64,000 nt of DNA, from the NCBI GenBank assembly GCA_035048485.1, contig CM068590.1, positions 11,149,329-11,213,328 on the forward strand, read 5' to 3'. The notes below the pieces were generated by a model, which worked only from the letters and a program-made list of their open reading frames with translations, was not told the DNA's origin and searched no databases. This DNA comes from Pteria penguin (lineage: Eukaryota > Mollusca > Bivalvia > Pterioida > Pteriidae). The position numbers and the translations under genes are program-made. Below, piece after piece: positions 39,464-51,700 of the stretch (the stretch's first letter is position 1; each line of letters opens with the position of its first letter).

Positions 39464-40306
39464 TTATATCGACGAAGTTGGTATTTGAATATACTTGCGA
39501 TAAGCTTGGGAATGCCATCTCCCCATCAATTGAATTGTAAGTTCATCGACGCCCATGGTTGCAGCCGATGACGCAGCACCTATTCTGAAGCTGTGTCCCT
39601 TAAATTTACGATAGTCTAAACCGGCCCATTTGAGTGACATTTGTAGTTGAGTTCCAAAATATTGCCTAGACACCGGGGTACCATCCATGAAAGAAAAGAG
39701 TGGTCCTGAAGAATGTTTTCGAAGATTGCAGAAGTCGTGAAGTTTATTTACTGGGCAAATATCGATGTTTGGATTTGTTCTAATAACAAGTGTTGGAGTG
39801 TGTCTGCCGGTACTGTGTTTGAAATTAGTGATTAATAGGTGTATCTCTGTCAGTTTACCCGTATCGTCAGCTACAAATGTTACATTTTCACGGCGAACGC
39901 AATTTGTGCTGTTGTGTTTGGTGCCTGTTATTTCACCAATGCGCAGAAAAGCATGGAAAGCCAACAAATATATAGCCTTAAGTAATATACAGTCAAAGTA
40001 GGACTTGCATGTGAAAGCAACTGAGTTGATGAGTGTCTTTAATATGGAAGGAGTTACGGGGAGTCGGGTGTCAGTGGATTTCCTGCATTTTTCATAGCCT
40101 TGAATGCATTTCCTTACTACGACGTTTGTAGAAAACCCACTTCCACCTGCAAGTTTGTTGAGAAAGGACAGGCCAGAAACTATGGTATTTATTGTTGAGG
40201 GTGCCATTTTCTCTTGGAAGCAGTAGGCTATGTATAGAACGATATTTTCGATATTGATGTTTTGTGGGGTAATCCTTTCTTGACTGTCCGGAAAAATTTG
40301 TTTCAT
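39464..40306 (-). CDS. Tyrosine recombinase (Ngaro YR)
   Basis: Integrates circular element DNA by strand exchange through a covalent tyrosine intermediate. Visible motifs: first Arg in AFLRIGEITG, the HxxR box in GHSFRIGAASSAA, then GRWHSQAYRKYIQIP with the W/H and nucleophilic Tyr. From the first ATG the frame is 280 residues, but it is open further upstream to about 40,440 and that part (LAPSSQGTYQRAFQNF) looks like the normal N-terminal SAM-like domain, overlapping the end of the RT-RNase H gene in another frame. So expression probably uses frameshifting or reinitiation rather than the ATG at 40306. Confidence 0.9.
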   Translation of the reverse strand: MKQIFPDSQERITPQNINIENIVLYIAYCFQEKMAPSTINTIVSGLSFLNKLAGGSGFSTNVVVRKCIQGYEKCRKSTDTRLPVTPSILKTLINSVAFTCKSYFDCILLKAIYLLAFHAFLRIGEITGTKHNSTNCVRRENVTFVADDTGKLTEIHLLITNFKHSTGRHTPTLVIRTNPNIDICPVNKLHDFCNLRKHSSGPLFSFMDGTPVSRQYFGTQLQMSLKWAGLDYRKFKGHSFRIGAASSAATMGVDELTIQLMGRWHSQAYRKYIQIPTSSI

Positions 40307-40395
40307 GAAAGTACTAAAATTCTGAAATGCTCGTTGATATGTACCTTGTGATGATGGAGCAAGAGAGTTTTGAATTAACTGTGCCGCTGTAGAAG

Positions 40396-42297
40396 TTAAA
40401 TTTCTAATAGATGGTCGGGTACTGGAGTTGGTTCTGCGTTCATGTTCGGATTCATAAGTTTGAACTGGTGAATGTGTAAACGAGACAGGTGATCACTTGA
40501 AATGTTGTTTACACCAGCAATGTGAGTAGCTTTAAACAAAATGTTATAATTTAGCGCTTTAATAACTAAACGTCTAACAAGTTTCATTAGCAACGGTTGT
40601 TTTGAAGTTTGCTTGTTTATAATATGTACCACTGCCTCGTTATCCGAAAAGAATTCTATGCACTGGTTTGTCATATGCTCTGAAAACAGTTCTACTGCTA
40701 TAACAATTGGAAAGAGTTCCTTAACCGTAATGTGATGATCCTTCCAATCAGTATTCCAAGTCCCAAAAAACCAGTTTTGTTGAAGTGTCCCTCCAAAACC
40801 TAGATTGCTTGCATCTGTATGTAAATTGAGCTTGTCGGCCGATTTCCATCTTTCATTGAGAATCATAGCTTTACCGTTAAAATGTTCCGCAAATAACATC
40901 CACGCATAAATGTCAACGCGTGCTTCGGCGTTCAGCCTACGGAAATGGTGGGGGCGTTGAATTCCTTTTGTCAGATCTATGATCCTTCTAAGGAAGGGCC
41001 GACCCGGGATAACCACATTACACGCGAAGTTGAGTAACCCTATCAAGGATTGTAGTTCCTGCAAAGTTGTTTTCTTTTTTCTCCTAAATACCTGAAGTGT
41101 TTCTCGCAGCTTTGATAATTTATCAGTAGGGAGTCGGATTTCAAAGTTTTTAGTGTCTAGCTCTAGTCCCAAGAAAGTCAAGTTTGTCGTTGGCTCCACT
41201 GTTTTCTCATTCTTTATCGGAATACCGATATCTCGACACAAAGAAAGAAAGCTCTTGAGATCCTTGCTGCATTTATCGTTCGATGGTGGTCCTATAAACA
41301 AAAAGTCGTCTAGCACATGTACGCATCCAGAAGTCCGAAAGTGATTGGCCATAATCCAATGGAGCGCGCTACTAAATTTCTCAAAAAGGTTACATGAATA
41401 ACTTAGTCCGAAAGGTAGAGTTTTGTCAAAGTAATATTTGCCTTTAAAGCAGAAACCTAGTAATTCGAAATCAGATGGGTGAATGGGTATATTTTTGAAA
41501 GCTTCAGCTATATCAGATTTTGCTAATAAAGCGCCCCTCCCAAATTTTTTGATTATGGTAATAGCGTCATCTATAGATTGATATTGTACCGCACATAAGT
41601 CATGGGGAATTCCATCATTAATTGACTGGCCTTCGGGATAAGATATATGGTGAATCATTCTAAATTTACCAATTTCCTTCTTTGGTACCAGTCCTAGTGG
41701 TGAGCATTGTATTGTATTGAAAGGCGGGACATGAAAAGGTCCTTCAGCTCTGTTCTTAAGTAGTTCAATATTAATAATGGAGTTCAAAATGTTTTCGTTT
41801 TGAAAGGCTGACTTTAGATTTTTATGGGATCTGAATGTACGGGGGCCTTGATAAGGTATACGAAAACCAACCGAAAAACCAGAAAGAAGGAAGTTTTTTG
41901 CTATCTCGTGGAAGCCTGTTAACCAGAATTTTAGCTTTTCAGCTTTAACTGGTGTTGTGATTTGAAACCGTTGGTAGGTTGGCTTTTCTGGGCCCTGGTT
42001 TAGTTGTTGTTGAAGCTTGGCTTGTGTTGTTGACTGACTTGTGGAAGTTTCTTGTTGGGCAGATTCCTTTATGATGCTCTTCTCTACAGAACTGGCAAAT
42101 GTGTGGGTAAGGACAAGGTTTCCTATTGCATTTTCCTTTGCTGTTGTTGAACTGATAGCAGTAGCCGGGAAGCATGGTACTGGAAGTGTTGTTGCTGGAT
42201 TTAGTACGAAAATTATGCTGTTGGGTATTACTCCCAAATGCTTGTGACATTTTATATTGTAATGCTGTGCCCAATGCATGTTGATACAATTCAGCAT
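40396..42297 (-). CDS. Reverse transcriptase-RNase H (Ngaro pol)
   Basis: Reverse transcriptase of DIRS/Ngaro type. Conserved blocks: SPLGLVPKKEIGKFRMIHH, ALLAKSDIAEAFKNIPIHP, LPFGLSYSCNLFEKF and catalytic VLDDFLFIG. The RNase H follows with Asp in LHTDASNLGFGG, Glu in VKELFPI, Asp in FFSDNEAVVHII and a final SSDHLSR. All catalytic acids are present. The first roughly 100 codons overlap the gag frame and are low-complexity, so the real pol sequence probably begins near KLKFWLTGF and is reached by frameshift from gag. Confidence 0.92.
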   Translation of the reverse strand: MLNCINMHWAQHYNIKCHKHLGVIPNSIIFVLNPATTLPVPCFPATAISSTTAKENAIGNLVLTHTFASSVEKSIIKESAQQETSTSQSTTQAKLQQQLNQGPEKPTYQRFQITTPVKAEKLKFWLTGFHEIAKNFLLSGFSVGFRIPYQGPRTFRSHKNLKSAFQNENILNSIINIELLKNRAEGPFHVPPFNTIQCSPLGLVPKKEIGKFRMIHHISYPEGQSINDGIPHDLCAVQYQSIDDAITIIKKFGRGALLAKSDIAEAFKNIPIHPSDFELLGFCFKGKYYFDKTLPFGLSYSCNLFEKFSSALHWIMANHFRTSGCVHVLDDFLFIGPPSNDKCSKDLKSFLSLCRDIGIPIKNEKTVEPTTNLTFLGLELDTKNFEIRLPTDKLSKLRETLQVFRRKKKTTLQELQSLIGLLNFACNVVIPGRPFLRRIIDLTKGIQRPHHFRRLNAEARVDIYAWMLFAEHFNGKAMILNERWKSADKLNLHTDASNLGFGGTLQQNWFFGTWNTDWKDHHITVKELFPIVIAVELFSEHMTNQCIEFFSDNEAVVHIINKQTSKQPLLMKLVRRLVIKALNYNILFKATHIAGVNNISSDHLSRLHIHQFKLMNPNMNAEPTPVPDHLLEI

Positions 42298-42826
42298 TCA
42301 CGCCATCCCATGGAAACGAAGGAGGGTCTGCTTCTCTCCACTCTCTAAATGATCGATCATAGTTTAGAGCCGCATAGAAAGATGCTTGTGATGCGAGGGT
42401 GGACACAGTGACTGCATATTTCATGAGTATAGAACACTCATCGGGATGCCTTTCGCAATAGATGGCAACAAACTTGTGAAATGCTGTATTCCACTGTGCG
42501 ATATTGTTGAACTTGTATGAAGTTGTTTTATTTCTTACAAAGGAAATTACGCCATCTTTCTCAAATATCTTTAAACCAGACTCTTTATTTTTGTTTGCCA
42601 TTAGGGCTTCCAATTCAACATACTCATTCGCCCATATTTTGCTTTTGAGTTTGGAGTCTATGCCTATTGATAAGGGTGTTGTGATCGATTTCTTACCAAT
42701 AGAGCCTGAGCTGGAGTCTGGTTCTTCAATTCGAATAATATTGTTAAGTGCAGTTGTCTGAGCTTCAGTGTCTGTAGTGACAGGTCTGGATTCGTCTGCT
42801 GTTGTTGCAGCTGCTTCGTCTTGCAT
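41945..42826 (-). CDS. Gag-like protein with CCCH finger (Ngaro)
   Basis: 293 codons. The central part (NEYVELEALM ... FREWREADPPSFPW) is the capsid-like core typical of DIRS-order Gag. A zinc finger of CCCH type follows (YCYQFNNSKGKCNRKPCPYPHIC) and then CQFCREEHHKGIC, which should bind RNA. The C-terminus is Ser/Thr-rich and overlaps pol by about 350 bases. Immediately upstream in the same frame is a TAA and another open stretch (42827-42991), so the ancestral Gag may have been longer. Confidence 0.85.
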   Translation of the reverse strand: MQDEAAATTADESRPVTTDTEAQTTALNNIIRIEEPDSSSGSIGKKSITTPLSIGIDSKLKSKIWANEYVELEALMANKNKESGLKIFEKDGVISFVRNKTTSYKFNNIAQWNTAFHKFVAIYCERHPDECSILMKYAVTVSTLASQASFYAALNYDRSFREWREADPPSFPWDGVNAELYQHALGTALQYKMSQAFGSNTQQHNFRTKSSNNTSSTMLPGYCYQFNNSKGKCNRKPCPYPHICQFCREEHHKGICPTRNFHKSVNNTSQASTTTKPGPRKANLPTVSNHNTS

Positions 42827-42991
42827 TTATGCAATAACGGACCTAACTATTAAAGGTAGTTCCTCTCTGATGCATTGCTTTATCTGATCCTTTAACTGCA
42901 GTCTTGTCTGCTTTCCTGATGTAGATTCTGGTTCCTCTTGAGTTTTACTGGTTCTCTTTACAGGACGGTGGGAACGTCTGGTAGGTTCCAT
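42827..42991 (-). CDS. Short frame in register with gag, separated by one stop
   Basis: 54 codons from an ATG at 42991, basic at the start (EPTRRSHRPVKRTSK), then a helical segment (QLKDQIKQCIREEL), ending in TAA directly followed by the gag ATG. It is either a mini upstream gene or, more likely, the original Gag N-terminus cut off by a stop mutation. Confidence 0.55.
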   Translation of the reverse strand: MEPTRRSHRPVKRTSKTQEEPESTSGKQTRLQLKDQIKQCIREELPLIVRSVIA

Positions 42992-43139
42992 TGTCCCTAA
43001 TGAGAAAATCTTAACTGATAATATATATTTACATAATTATTATGTATTATGATAGTATACGTGTACATGAATATATCTTGTGTATGTATTAGTATAGACA
43101 ATTAAATAAGCGTTACTAAAATTAACTATATCAACTATG

Positions 43140-43400
43140 GCAAATGTGAATTGAGAACTAAATATGCCAAGGCCATGGCAAAATTATTTCAAATCACAAT
43201 TAAACCAAACATGATAAAATTTCACATATGCCATAACTACGTGTATGGCTGCTATGGATGGACTGTAAATGTGCCAAACTACTGACAAAACTGTTCTAAT
43301 CAGAGCTAATACACTCTTGACTTTAATCGCAACTATGTCAAACTATGGCACTGCTATGCCAAAACTATGGCACCACTATGCCAAAACTATGGCAAATTTG
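43140..43400. repeat. TATGGCA/TATGCCA short repeat cluster
   Basis: About ten copies of CTATGGCA or its inverse ATGCCA lie in the Ngaro leader between gag and the hydrolase, the densest at 43336-43395 (CTATGGCAC, CTATGCCAAAA alternating). Alternating inverted copies could fold into hairpins. Confidence 0.6.
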
Positions 43401-43957
43401 TATTATAATATCTATGTATTTTCATCACAGTATGGAAATGAATAATTACGCTGAAAATTAATTAAGTTATTTGTTTACTCATAATACCTAATTTGTAAAC
43501 AAATTAATTTATGTCTTGTGATAGTAAATTAGATAAAAGCACTAATTCACTGTTGACAAGTTAACTCAGTGATGACATAATAATATACCTGTATGTATAA
43601 TGTGTCTCTAAATCACTGTATATCACTATTTGGTTTATGCTTACCTAGTTGGGCTATAGACACAGAGCGAGCTTGCAAATCAATTATGCAAAATAGGGTA
43701 TTGGCTTCGTTTAACTATTACACTGTAAATAATAGAATTAAAATTAAAACATCTTTAACCATATCTGCTGTAAGGATACTTGTGTTGGAAATGGAAGTAG
43801 GATGATGCAAAGGCAATAAGGATAAGGGATTAAGGGAATAGTAAATACTCATGAATTATTACTAATTATGTTGAACAAATGGAATATAGGCAGCCATTGA
43901 TGACAATATAATAATTATGGTTAAGAAATATAACTAAAATTTTTAACGATAATAAAT

Positions 43958-44537
43958 TTAAGAAAAACGATGAGCGGTTGTGATTGCGCCTCTAATGTTT
44001 TTGTAGTATTTGGCTAAGCCCTGTAAGTTCAGATGGACACCGTCTCTGAATATCGGTTGGCACGAATGCTTCAGTCCTTTGATTTTTCCAATATCGCATT
44101 TTCGGGATTCCAGATACTTCGCTTTTAAGTCTCCTGTTTGCTTGGCGAACGAATCGGTTGTATGGGTCGGGTTGTACAATCCTTGTCTGCGTACAAAAGA
44201 GAAACTGCAATATCACCATATCCTTCAAATGAAATTTGTTTAACCACAGGCTACATAATGACACAAGGTGCATAACTAACTCCTCTACTTTTTCCAAATT
44301 GATGTCTCTAGCATCCAAGTCGTTACCTCCTAGCTGTAATATAACTTGATCCGGACGACTAAGTCTTATGCATCGCTCAAGCTCGCGTATGTGCGCCGGT
44401 TTTCCTAAGCACCCACCACGTATACCATGTATAATAACGCTGTGATTGTCATTCAATTTAAAGTCTCTCAATCCATTGTTATTTACGAATTCCTTCAGCC
44501 AGCTAATATGTGAACTACTAATGATCAATGTTTTCAT
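43958..44537 (-). pseudogene. SGNH hydrolase of the Ngaro element, frameshifted
   Basis: SGNH/GDSL-type esterase domain known from some Ngaro elements; its role there is unclear. In the first frame (ATG 44537, open to 43992) the nucleophile block (TLIISSSHISWLK), the Gly block (HGIRGGCLG) and GxND (ILQLGGNDLD) are present. The final Asp-His block (FRDGVHLNLQG) is present only in the second frame (43958-44179). The switch falls near 44,070-44,100, after RYWKN in the first frame. The copy is therefore broken by a one-base class change unless recoding occurs. It sits 5' of gag. Confidence 0.82.
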
Positions 44538-44950
44538 ACTGACGCAAAGAGTGACACAATAATGCGCGTTTCGGTTCTCTTGGTATTTCTCGGTCATTAG
44601 TAGCACCCGCTAATTACTTCGTATCCAATTACAACTGGCTGAGTAACGTACAGTTTGATACTTATAAACCAGGAAAGTCGTCTGGAATTGACGACTTTTA
44701 TAATATATAACCGCACAACACAATGGAAGAAAATAACCTGGTTGCAGTTAGTTAGTTCAATTTGTGTTCATGGACGCGCGCCCAGCCATTTCCAGTTTCT
44801 GTTAGATGTAAACAAAGGCGTCACAATATGCCTACACTGGTTATGAACTTAAATTTGCACAATTCGATATAAACACATGACCAGAAATGAATATGGTCTT
44901 ACCATACACTGAAAACATGAATCGTGTCCTTAAAATCCCTTTAAAGTATA
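44538..44950. other. Ngaro 5' leader between A1 and hydrolase
   Basis: AT-rich, no gene. The open frame upstream of the ATG at 44537 has another ATG at 44606, which is less likely as the start because the hydrolase fold begins right after 44537. Confidence 0.5.
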
Positions 44951-45136
44951 AAATGTTTTGAAGTTGCAGCTGCTTTAACTTACACAACGCTTTGACTGAC
45001 GCTCATGAATATTAATGAGATATTCTTGCGCGCAGCGTTCACTGCGCAGTACTACCCAAGGAAGCAAGGGTTATCTTTCCTAGACCTAATAACTATATGG
45101 TATTCATAAATACATTTATTACGAATAAATGGTAAT
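44951..45136 (-). repeat. Ngaro split direct repeat, A1
   Basis: 186 bp matching A2; begins (plus strand) AAATGTTTTGAAGTTGCAGC and ends AAATGGTAAT. Marks the 5' end of the element. Confidence 0.9.
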
Positions 45137-45757
45137 ATGTTATTCCCCACTATGTCAGTTTTATGGACTTAATTTCAGTTCGTTCCCTTAATCAAACTCT
45201 AAATTCACATTTGCTGTTAATGAAATTTTGAAATGGTACTGTTCTTTGTATATGCATGTTAAAGAATGAACAAATTTCCTAAAAATTTTACTTTTCAATA
45301 AACAAGCAAAAACATATATTTTCGATTTTATTTATTTATTCATTTAAGTGCATGGGTATAAATATGTATATGTAGCTATCTGTACTAGATTATTATACAA
45401 GAATATAATACATAACAAACTTAAATACAAAGTAAATCAAATATTCATCCTTGCAAAATGGTGCACTTTTTTTCTCCATCCAATGAAAAACAAATTAGAT
45501 TCATTCCTTAAATATATAGTGCTGCAAATTGTCAGAATGTTATTTGTTCACATACTGTGGCTACAGCCATTCTTTATAATTGTCTATCAGATATCTAACT
45601 CTATACTCTGAAAAAGAAAATGTTAATTTTAATGAGCATATTAAAAACAAAAACAGACAAGCAATAGCAGTGTTAGTACAATATTGTTCTATTAATTGAT
45701 AAATTTAAACATATTTGTACTCATTTAATCATTTTATTTCTGTAATGGTAGTTTCAG
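45137..45757. other. 3' flank of the host gene, no gene seen
   Basis: AT-rich, with several hexamers that could be poly(A) signals for the minus-strand gene ending at 45758. Confidence 0.45.
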
Positions 45758-48700
45758 TTAGACTGTGAACATACTTAGTGGATTTATTTTCTTTGAAAGA
45801 ATTACAGCCTCATAATTTCTCTCCTCAGGTCTGTAAAATGCTGTGACTTTGTCACCTTTCTTGAATTCCTGAAATGCAACGAAAATCAAATGAATAGGCA
45901 TGTAAAAGTTGCATGAAAATTTATTAAATAATTAAGTTAAAATCATGATGATAATTATGTAGGATACTTAAGTTTGTAAAATCGCAAATTATTTGTTTCA
46001 GTGATATTTTGTATTCATTTTCAATTTGTTTTGGTGTATATAATGATTAGTGAACTTGCATAATCTTATTTTTTTAACTTACATATAGATGAAAGTAGTT
46101 ATATAACATGTTGATTATCTTTTGTAAAGCAGATCCTCAAATTTCATGAGTTGGAGTTGCTAGCCAGACCCATACAAAGGACCTCTTTTTTTTTTTTTTT
46201 TTTTGGTCTGTTGTTATAATTATAATGAAAGTGATAATATTAGCATTTCATAGAAACATATACAATAAGTTAGACTCATGAAAGTACCATAGTCTCATTT
46301 TCACTGTTAATCTCATGGTCCTTAGGTACACTGACAGAATCCATCTCATTTTCCGTTTGACATGGGAACTGATATTCGTCCTGAAAAAAAGGTTTCTATA
46401 GTTAGTTGTTGATCATGATTCATGTGAGCAGTTCAAACTCAATCTTAAAACTGAGATCTTAAAAGAAATGAAAATAATAAGTACAACTTGTAGTCCTAAT
46501 AAATTATGATCATTTCATGAAATTTCAATATTCTGATGAAAAAATCATAATGCAAATTTGAAAACAAGGTGCAAAGTGCAGTATAAAATACTTAATTTGT
46601 TATAAAATGGGTTTATCCAATTATTATAATATCCACATATTATTTTTTTCTTTTAAGATTATTTTTATTTTGTCAAATTTTATGGAAACCGGTCTAAACT
46701 CAGGGAAATGATGGATCAAGAATAATGTGTCTGTAAGTAATTTATGGTGGCATAATTGTTATATATCAGATACTGTCCCAAATGGGAAATAACTCTGTTT
46801 AATGATTAAAATTTTAAAAGAATGTTAAAGGTATGAAGTATCCCAATTTCACTACACAATTAATTCTATATGTATTATAAAAATATTCTATACCTGATTC
46901 CCTAAAGATTTTACTGCCTCTAGTTCTGCTTTCAGTCTTGAAATTTCACATTTCAATTCTTTATTTTCTCTCTAAAAATAATATGTACGCTTTAGTTGTT
47001 TGAACTGTTTATATTTTATGTATATGAATTAACAATCCACATATTTCCATAATAATTTATATTCTTTAAAGTTTTGATTTTTCCAATTTATATTCTTATT
47101 TTGGTTTCATTTTTCATTTTTATGGAAAGTTCTTTATGTTGTGGACAATATCTTTGAAAATTATATTCTTCAAACTTTATTCATAATAATTTAGTCCAGA
47201 TGTAGTGGTAATGCGCCTGGCTTGCAGCGCTGACAATCTGGGTTCGATTCCAAAGTTACGCCACTAATTAAGAGGTTGGTAACCTCCTGCTTCCATGTCG
47301 CGATATAACTGAAATATTGTTGAAAGTGAGTAAAGCACCAATCAACCAACCAAATGGGCTCTGGATTGTATCCTGGAACAGTGCGCAATAAGAATTTGTG
47401 TTTTCTTACACAATCAATCTTATATGCTTCTATACTTATCTCCTATCTTCAAATAAAATGTTAAGCCGGCGTGGCCTAGTGGTATCGCGTCGGACTCCTG
47501 ATTGGGAGGCTGGGGTTCGAGTCCTGCTCTGGTCATGCCGGTGTCATGTCTTTCGGATGAGACAGTAAAAACCGAGGCTCTGTGTCGTGGTATGCATGGC
47601 ACGTTAAAGATCCCTCACTGCTTCGGGTGGGTCCGTTGCAAAGGTCAAAATATGTATGCCCCGCATCAGGCAGATGCTGTCACCATATACGTGAAATATT
47701 TGTGGTGTGATGTAAAACAAAAATCAATCAATCAATCGATCAAATAAAATGTTATTTTATAATTGCTATACCTGAAGATTTTGAACTGCAGTTTGGTTAG
47801 AGTCTGTAGATTCTGTCAAAAGCCTAGATTTCTAAAATGAAAAAATTCACAGAATGATTCACAACAGTGGAAATACTAAGAAAATAATGAGAACCATTTG
47901 AGTTTCATTTACACAATGTATTTACATTTTTTGGAAGATAAGCTGTCATAGACCTCATAATTAAGCATCTCAAATAGCTGGGTTTTTTTTTTTTTTTTTT
48001 TACAAAGAAAATTGTTGGTCTGAAAGAAAATTGTTAGAGATGACCCCTTATTAAAATCATTTCAGGATCTGCACATTTGAAAGAGTAAATAGAATTATAT
48101 TATTACCCGCAACTCCTTAATGTCATTTCTAAACTTGGTCAGAGAAATTTTGCTCGAGTTCAATGCAGTTAAGTGGTGGTGCACTTCTATTTCTCTATTT
48201 TCACCAACCAAAGCAGCAAAGAGACCAGGTTTAATAGATTTTTCTAATCTGTAAGAGAGAATACATATCTCATCTTTACACATTACTTTGGAAATTGTGA
48301 AGGACCTAGATATTGCTATTTATATGCAACTAATGTAATACCGGTATATGAAATGACCCAGGTGCTATGCGGCTCACATATGTAAACCAAAGTGGATATT
48401 CATATTTAATCTTCTACAAATATAACTTATAAGGAAGAGTGAGTACTTCATGTTTGGCTTGCTGCTTCCATTGTGGATGACACAAAAATAGTCTTATACT
48501 AAACCATGAGATGAATGTGGAGTAATACTATATAGAAAGCCACAAAACATCATTTAACTGTACTTAATAGGCTCTCTTTAATAAACAAATTTCAGAGACA
48601 TGCATATATTATCACCTTAATGCTAATATAGTATTTTATTACTATTGTAAGTTAAACTTTGAAGTACTTTGCATTTAAGATGACAGCTATTTTCATAAAA

Positions 48701-51700
48701 AAAAAGTATGAAGGGATATTTTGAATCTTTACTCCAGATATTAGCTTAAGTTCTAAGGTAGTTGTTTAGTTCAGTTAAGTTTAACTTCTTTCATGAAAAG
48801 GAATTTTTTTCAATGTCTCCTGTATTAAAGGCTTCAAATACTAACTCCAACTCTTCATAACAACATTCAGGTAAAGTTGCTAAGTAAATTTGCTCTCTGA
48901 AAGAGCCTCCAAATGTACCTTCCTAAAAATATTGAGAAAAAGAGGGGTTTTTTTTACAAATTAAGTAAAGACCTAACATTGCAAAAAAATTGGTATATTT
49001 TTCAATTCTATACGGTGTTTTTTTTCCAATTTTAGCAACACTTCATTTTATCTCTGTATTTAATTTTTAAAATATTAAGATTGTAAAATGATATAAAGTT
49101 ATATAAAATAGAAATGGCATGTTCTTAAAAATATTAGGTTAATGCATGGATACATAGATTTATTTGCTGTTACATGCCATATCAGGATTATTTCATCAGT
49201 ACCATTTCTGACTGGTTTTTAATAAAGGAAAGCAGTTTTACTTCAGAAAGAATCTATGCTTCTGTGTGTGAATCAAAAGGTAGTGACCTGGGGCCTGAAC
49301 TCATCCTGAGTTTTGACAGAAATGAATCCTCTTTATAACTATCAGTTGTAAATTAGACAAACTTACACCCTATGACGTGATTAACCCCTCTCAGAACAAT
49401 GTCTTGGGTTGTCCCTACTCTAAATAATTCTGGATCCGCGTCTGAGTTCAGAGCATGGATAGTGACGAAAGATAAGAGGCATGTGGAAGTTACAGACTTT
49501 AAGTTTAACCATCTTTTTTCCATTAGAAACAAGCTTACAGTGCTTGCAACACTCTTCTCCTGCCACAACCTGCACATTTGAAGTGACCAAGACCTTATTA
49601 GCAACATGAAACAGTCATGTGAACTTGGTAAACTTTTGCATGATTTAATGGGAAATAACATTGAATTTTGTGAAGTTTATATGAAGTTCTAGTGAAACTG
49701 ACAGCAAATATGTAGCATCATTTTATTCATATCTGGCAAAGTATCTATAGTCATCATCTGGAAACTGAAACAGTGATGAATCACTATTTTCAGCTATAGG
49801 TGTACAACTGAACTATGCTGATGTCAATTTATAGTAACAGTGGCCCTTAAAGTTGACCTTTTGACCCCAAAGTCTATCCCACCCTAGACCTATACATAAG
49901 CTAGCATTGTATGAAATTAAAAGATAATCAATTATTTTCAACTCAAGTTATTATCTGGAAACCGAAATGCAGTGATAAATGTCAACTTTTAGTAACAGTG
50001 ATCCTTAGAATTTACCTTTTGACACTAAACTCAATCTCCTCCTACATCTTTACATAGCTAGTCTTACATTATGTTTGAAAAAAAATCAATCATTCTTAAT
50101 CAAGTTATTATCTGGAAACCAAAATACAATCATAAATGTATATTTTTAGTATCAGTTACCCTTCGAATTGACCTTTTGACCCTAAAATCAATCCCACATT
50201 AGATCTTTATATAATCTAACATTGTATGAATTTTGAATCAAATTGGTCATTCCTCCCTAAAGTTTATGTCTGGAAACCATCTGCATGGACAGACAGAAGG
50301 ACAACGATTGGCACTATAGTCCCCTCCCGTTTCACTGGCAGGTGGACTAAAATTTGAAGAATGCCAAAATGCTATATTAGTCCAAATCAGCCATGTGCAT
50401 GACTGTATAGATTAATACCTTTCAAATATCACTTTCTTCATTCTATTTTTCTTATTGCTATTGGCACTTACATGTTTTGAGCTGTCAAAACCCAGTTTTT
50501 GGCACACTCTCTTCTCCACTGTAAATAAGACTTGTCCCAGAAATCTCTCCTGCCCATCTTACCACTGTCAGGATGTAGGTCTCTCATTATCTATCATAGA
50601 AGGTTATAAAAATCATACATTTGTTTTTAAGGAGAATGAAGGAATTGAATGGGAAAGGAGGATGTTTTTATTCTATGTATAACATATTATGTTTTGTATC
50701 ATTTACGTGAGGCCGTCTCTTATATATGGAGATGACATAAGCTTGATGTATTATACAATTTCGATCGAAGCATGGTACATGGACCAATCCAAAACAGTGA
50801 AGGAATCCCTATAAATCCTAACATATGCCTTTACACAAGGTCTGAATTCTAATTTTCGAAAGGACATCAATTGGGTTCGAACGTTGCCAAGACCTCTTGA
50901 TCATAAGGAGAGCATGCAACCGACCGAGTTACACCAGCTCAAATTCCGTGCATGACTGTATGATACACTCATCTTTTTAATACTATTAGCTACGTCATTA
51001 TTAATGCAGTTCTAACCTTAACTTCTTCTTCTAGATCAGCATGTACATATTTCTCTTTTACCCATGTAGCAGCCATAAACCTAGATGTCGCTCTTGTCTC
51101 AAATGGCGATGTTGGTAGTGATTGCAAACTGGTGTGTGGTTCAGAACCGTCGGGACTGTTGCACGCTGAGTAAGAAAGATTATATTAAAAAGGTTGGTAC
51201 TCGTGGTATTGTGCAGCCATTGACTGATTTTTAACAGTGATGTAGTGATGTAAATCAACAGATTATAAACACTTCTCATTTGTAGTATAATATCTTTCCT
51301 TCACGGTTCATTAACTTAATAAACAAAAGAAATATGTATGTATCCAGGCTAGATTTCGTGCTAAGTAACTGAAGATTATATTACACTACTCCCTATTTTG
51401 TCCCCAAATCATTGTATAAACAATGAGATGGCAGCTATTTTAGAGATGAGTTATATGTGTGCTTCATAATTTTACACTGCACTCTTTCTAAAATATCAGT
51501 TGTTTCTTTGAACATAGATATGGTCATTTAACCGCGCCAAATTCCTCTTACTTCGACTGAAAATGATGCAAAATATTTTTAGGATTTGGTAAGTTATAAT
51601 AGATCGGAAATATGTTTAAGACCTATAATAGTTTTACATTATTTTGTTACTACTATAATATATATATACATTTTTATGAAGACAAATCAACAAAGTTTTA

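Larger units (their letters stand above)
37763..45136 (-). mobile_element. Ngaro-type tyrosine-recombinase retroelement with split direct repeats
   Basis: About 7.4 kb on the minus strand. Order 5' to 3': A1 (44951-45136), SGNH hydrolase frames, gag, RT-RNase H, tyrosine recombinase, a 62-bp tandem array, B1 (38601-38879), A2 (38415-38600), a 373-bp spacer, B2 (37763-38041). The A1...B1-A2...B2 arrangement is the split-direct-repeat signature of Ngaro/DIRS-order elements, which integrate through a circular DNA and a tyrosine recombinase instead of a DDE integrase. The SGNH domain favours Ngaro. The A copies are nearly identical to each other, as are the B copies, so the insertion is not old, but the hydrolase has a frameshift and gag has an in-frame stop before its ATG. 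Confidence 0.9.

Noticed and set aside
50840..50945. Functional tRNA gene
   Set aside because: A and B boxes are present, but I cannot form the acceptor and anticodon stems; a SINE head explains it better.
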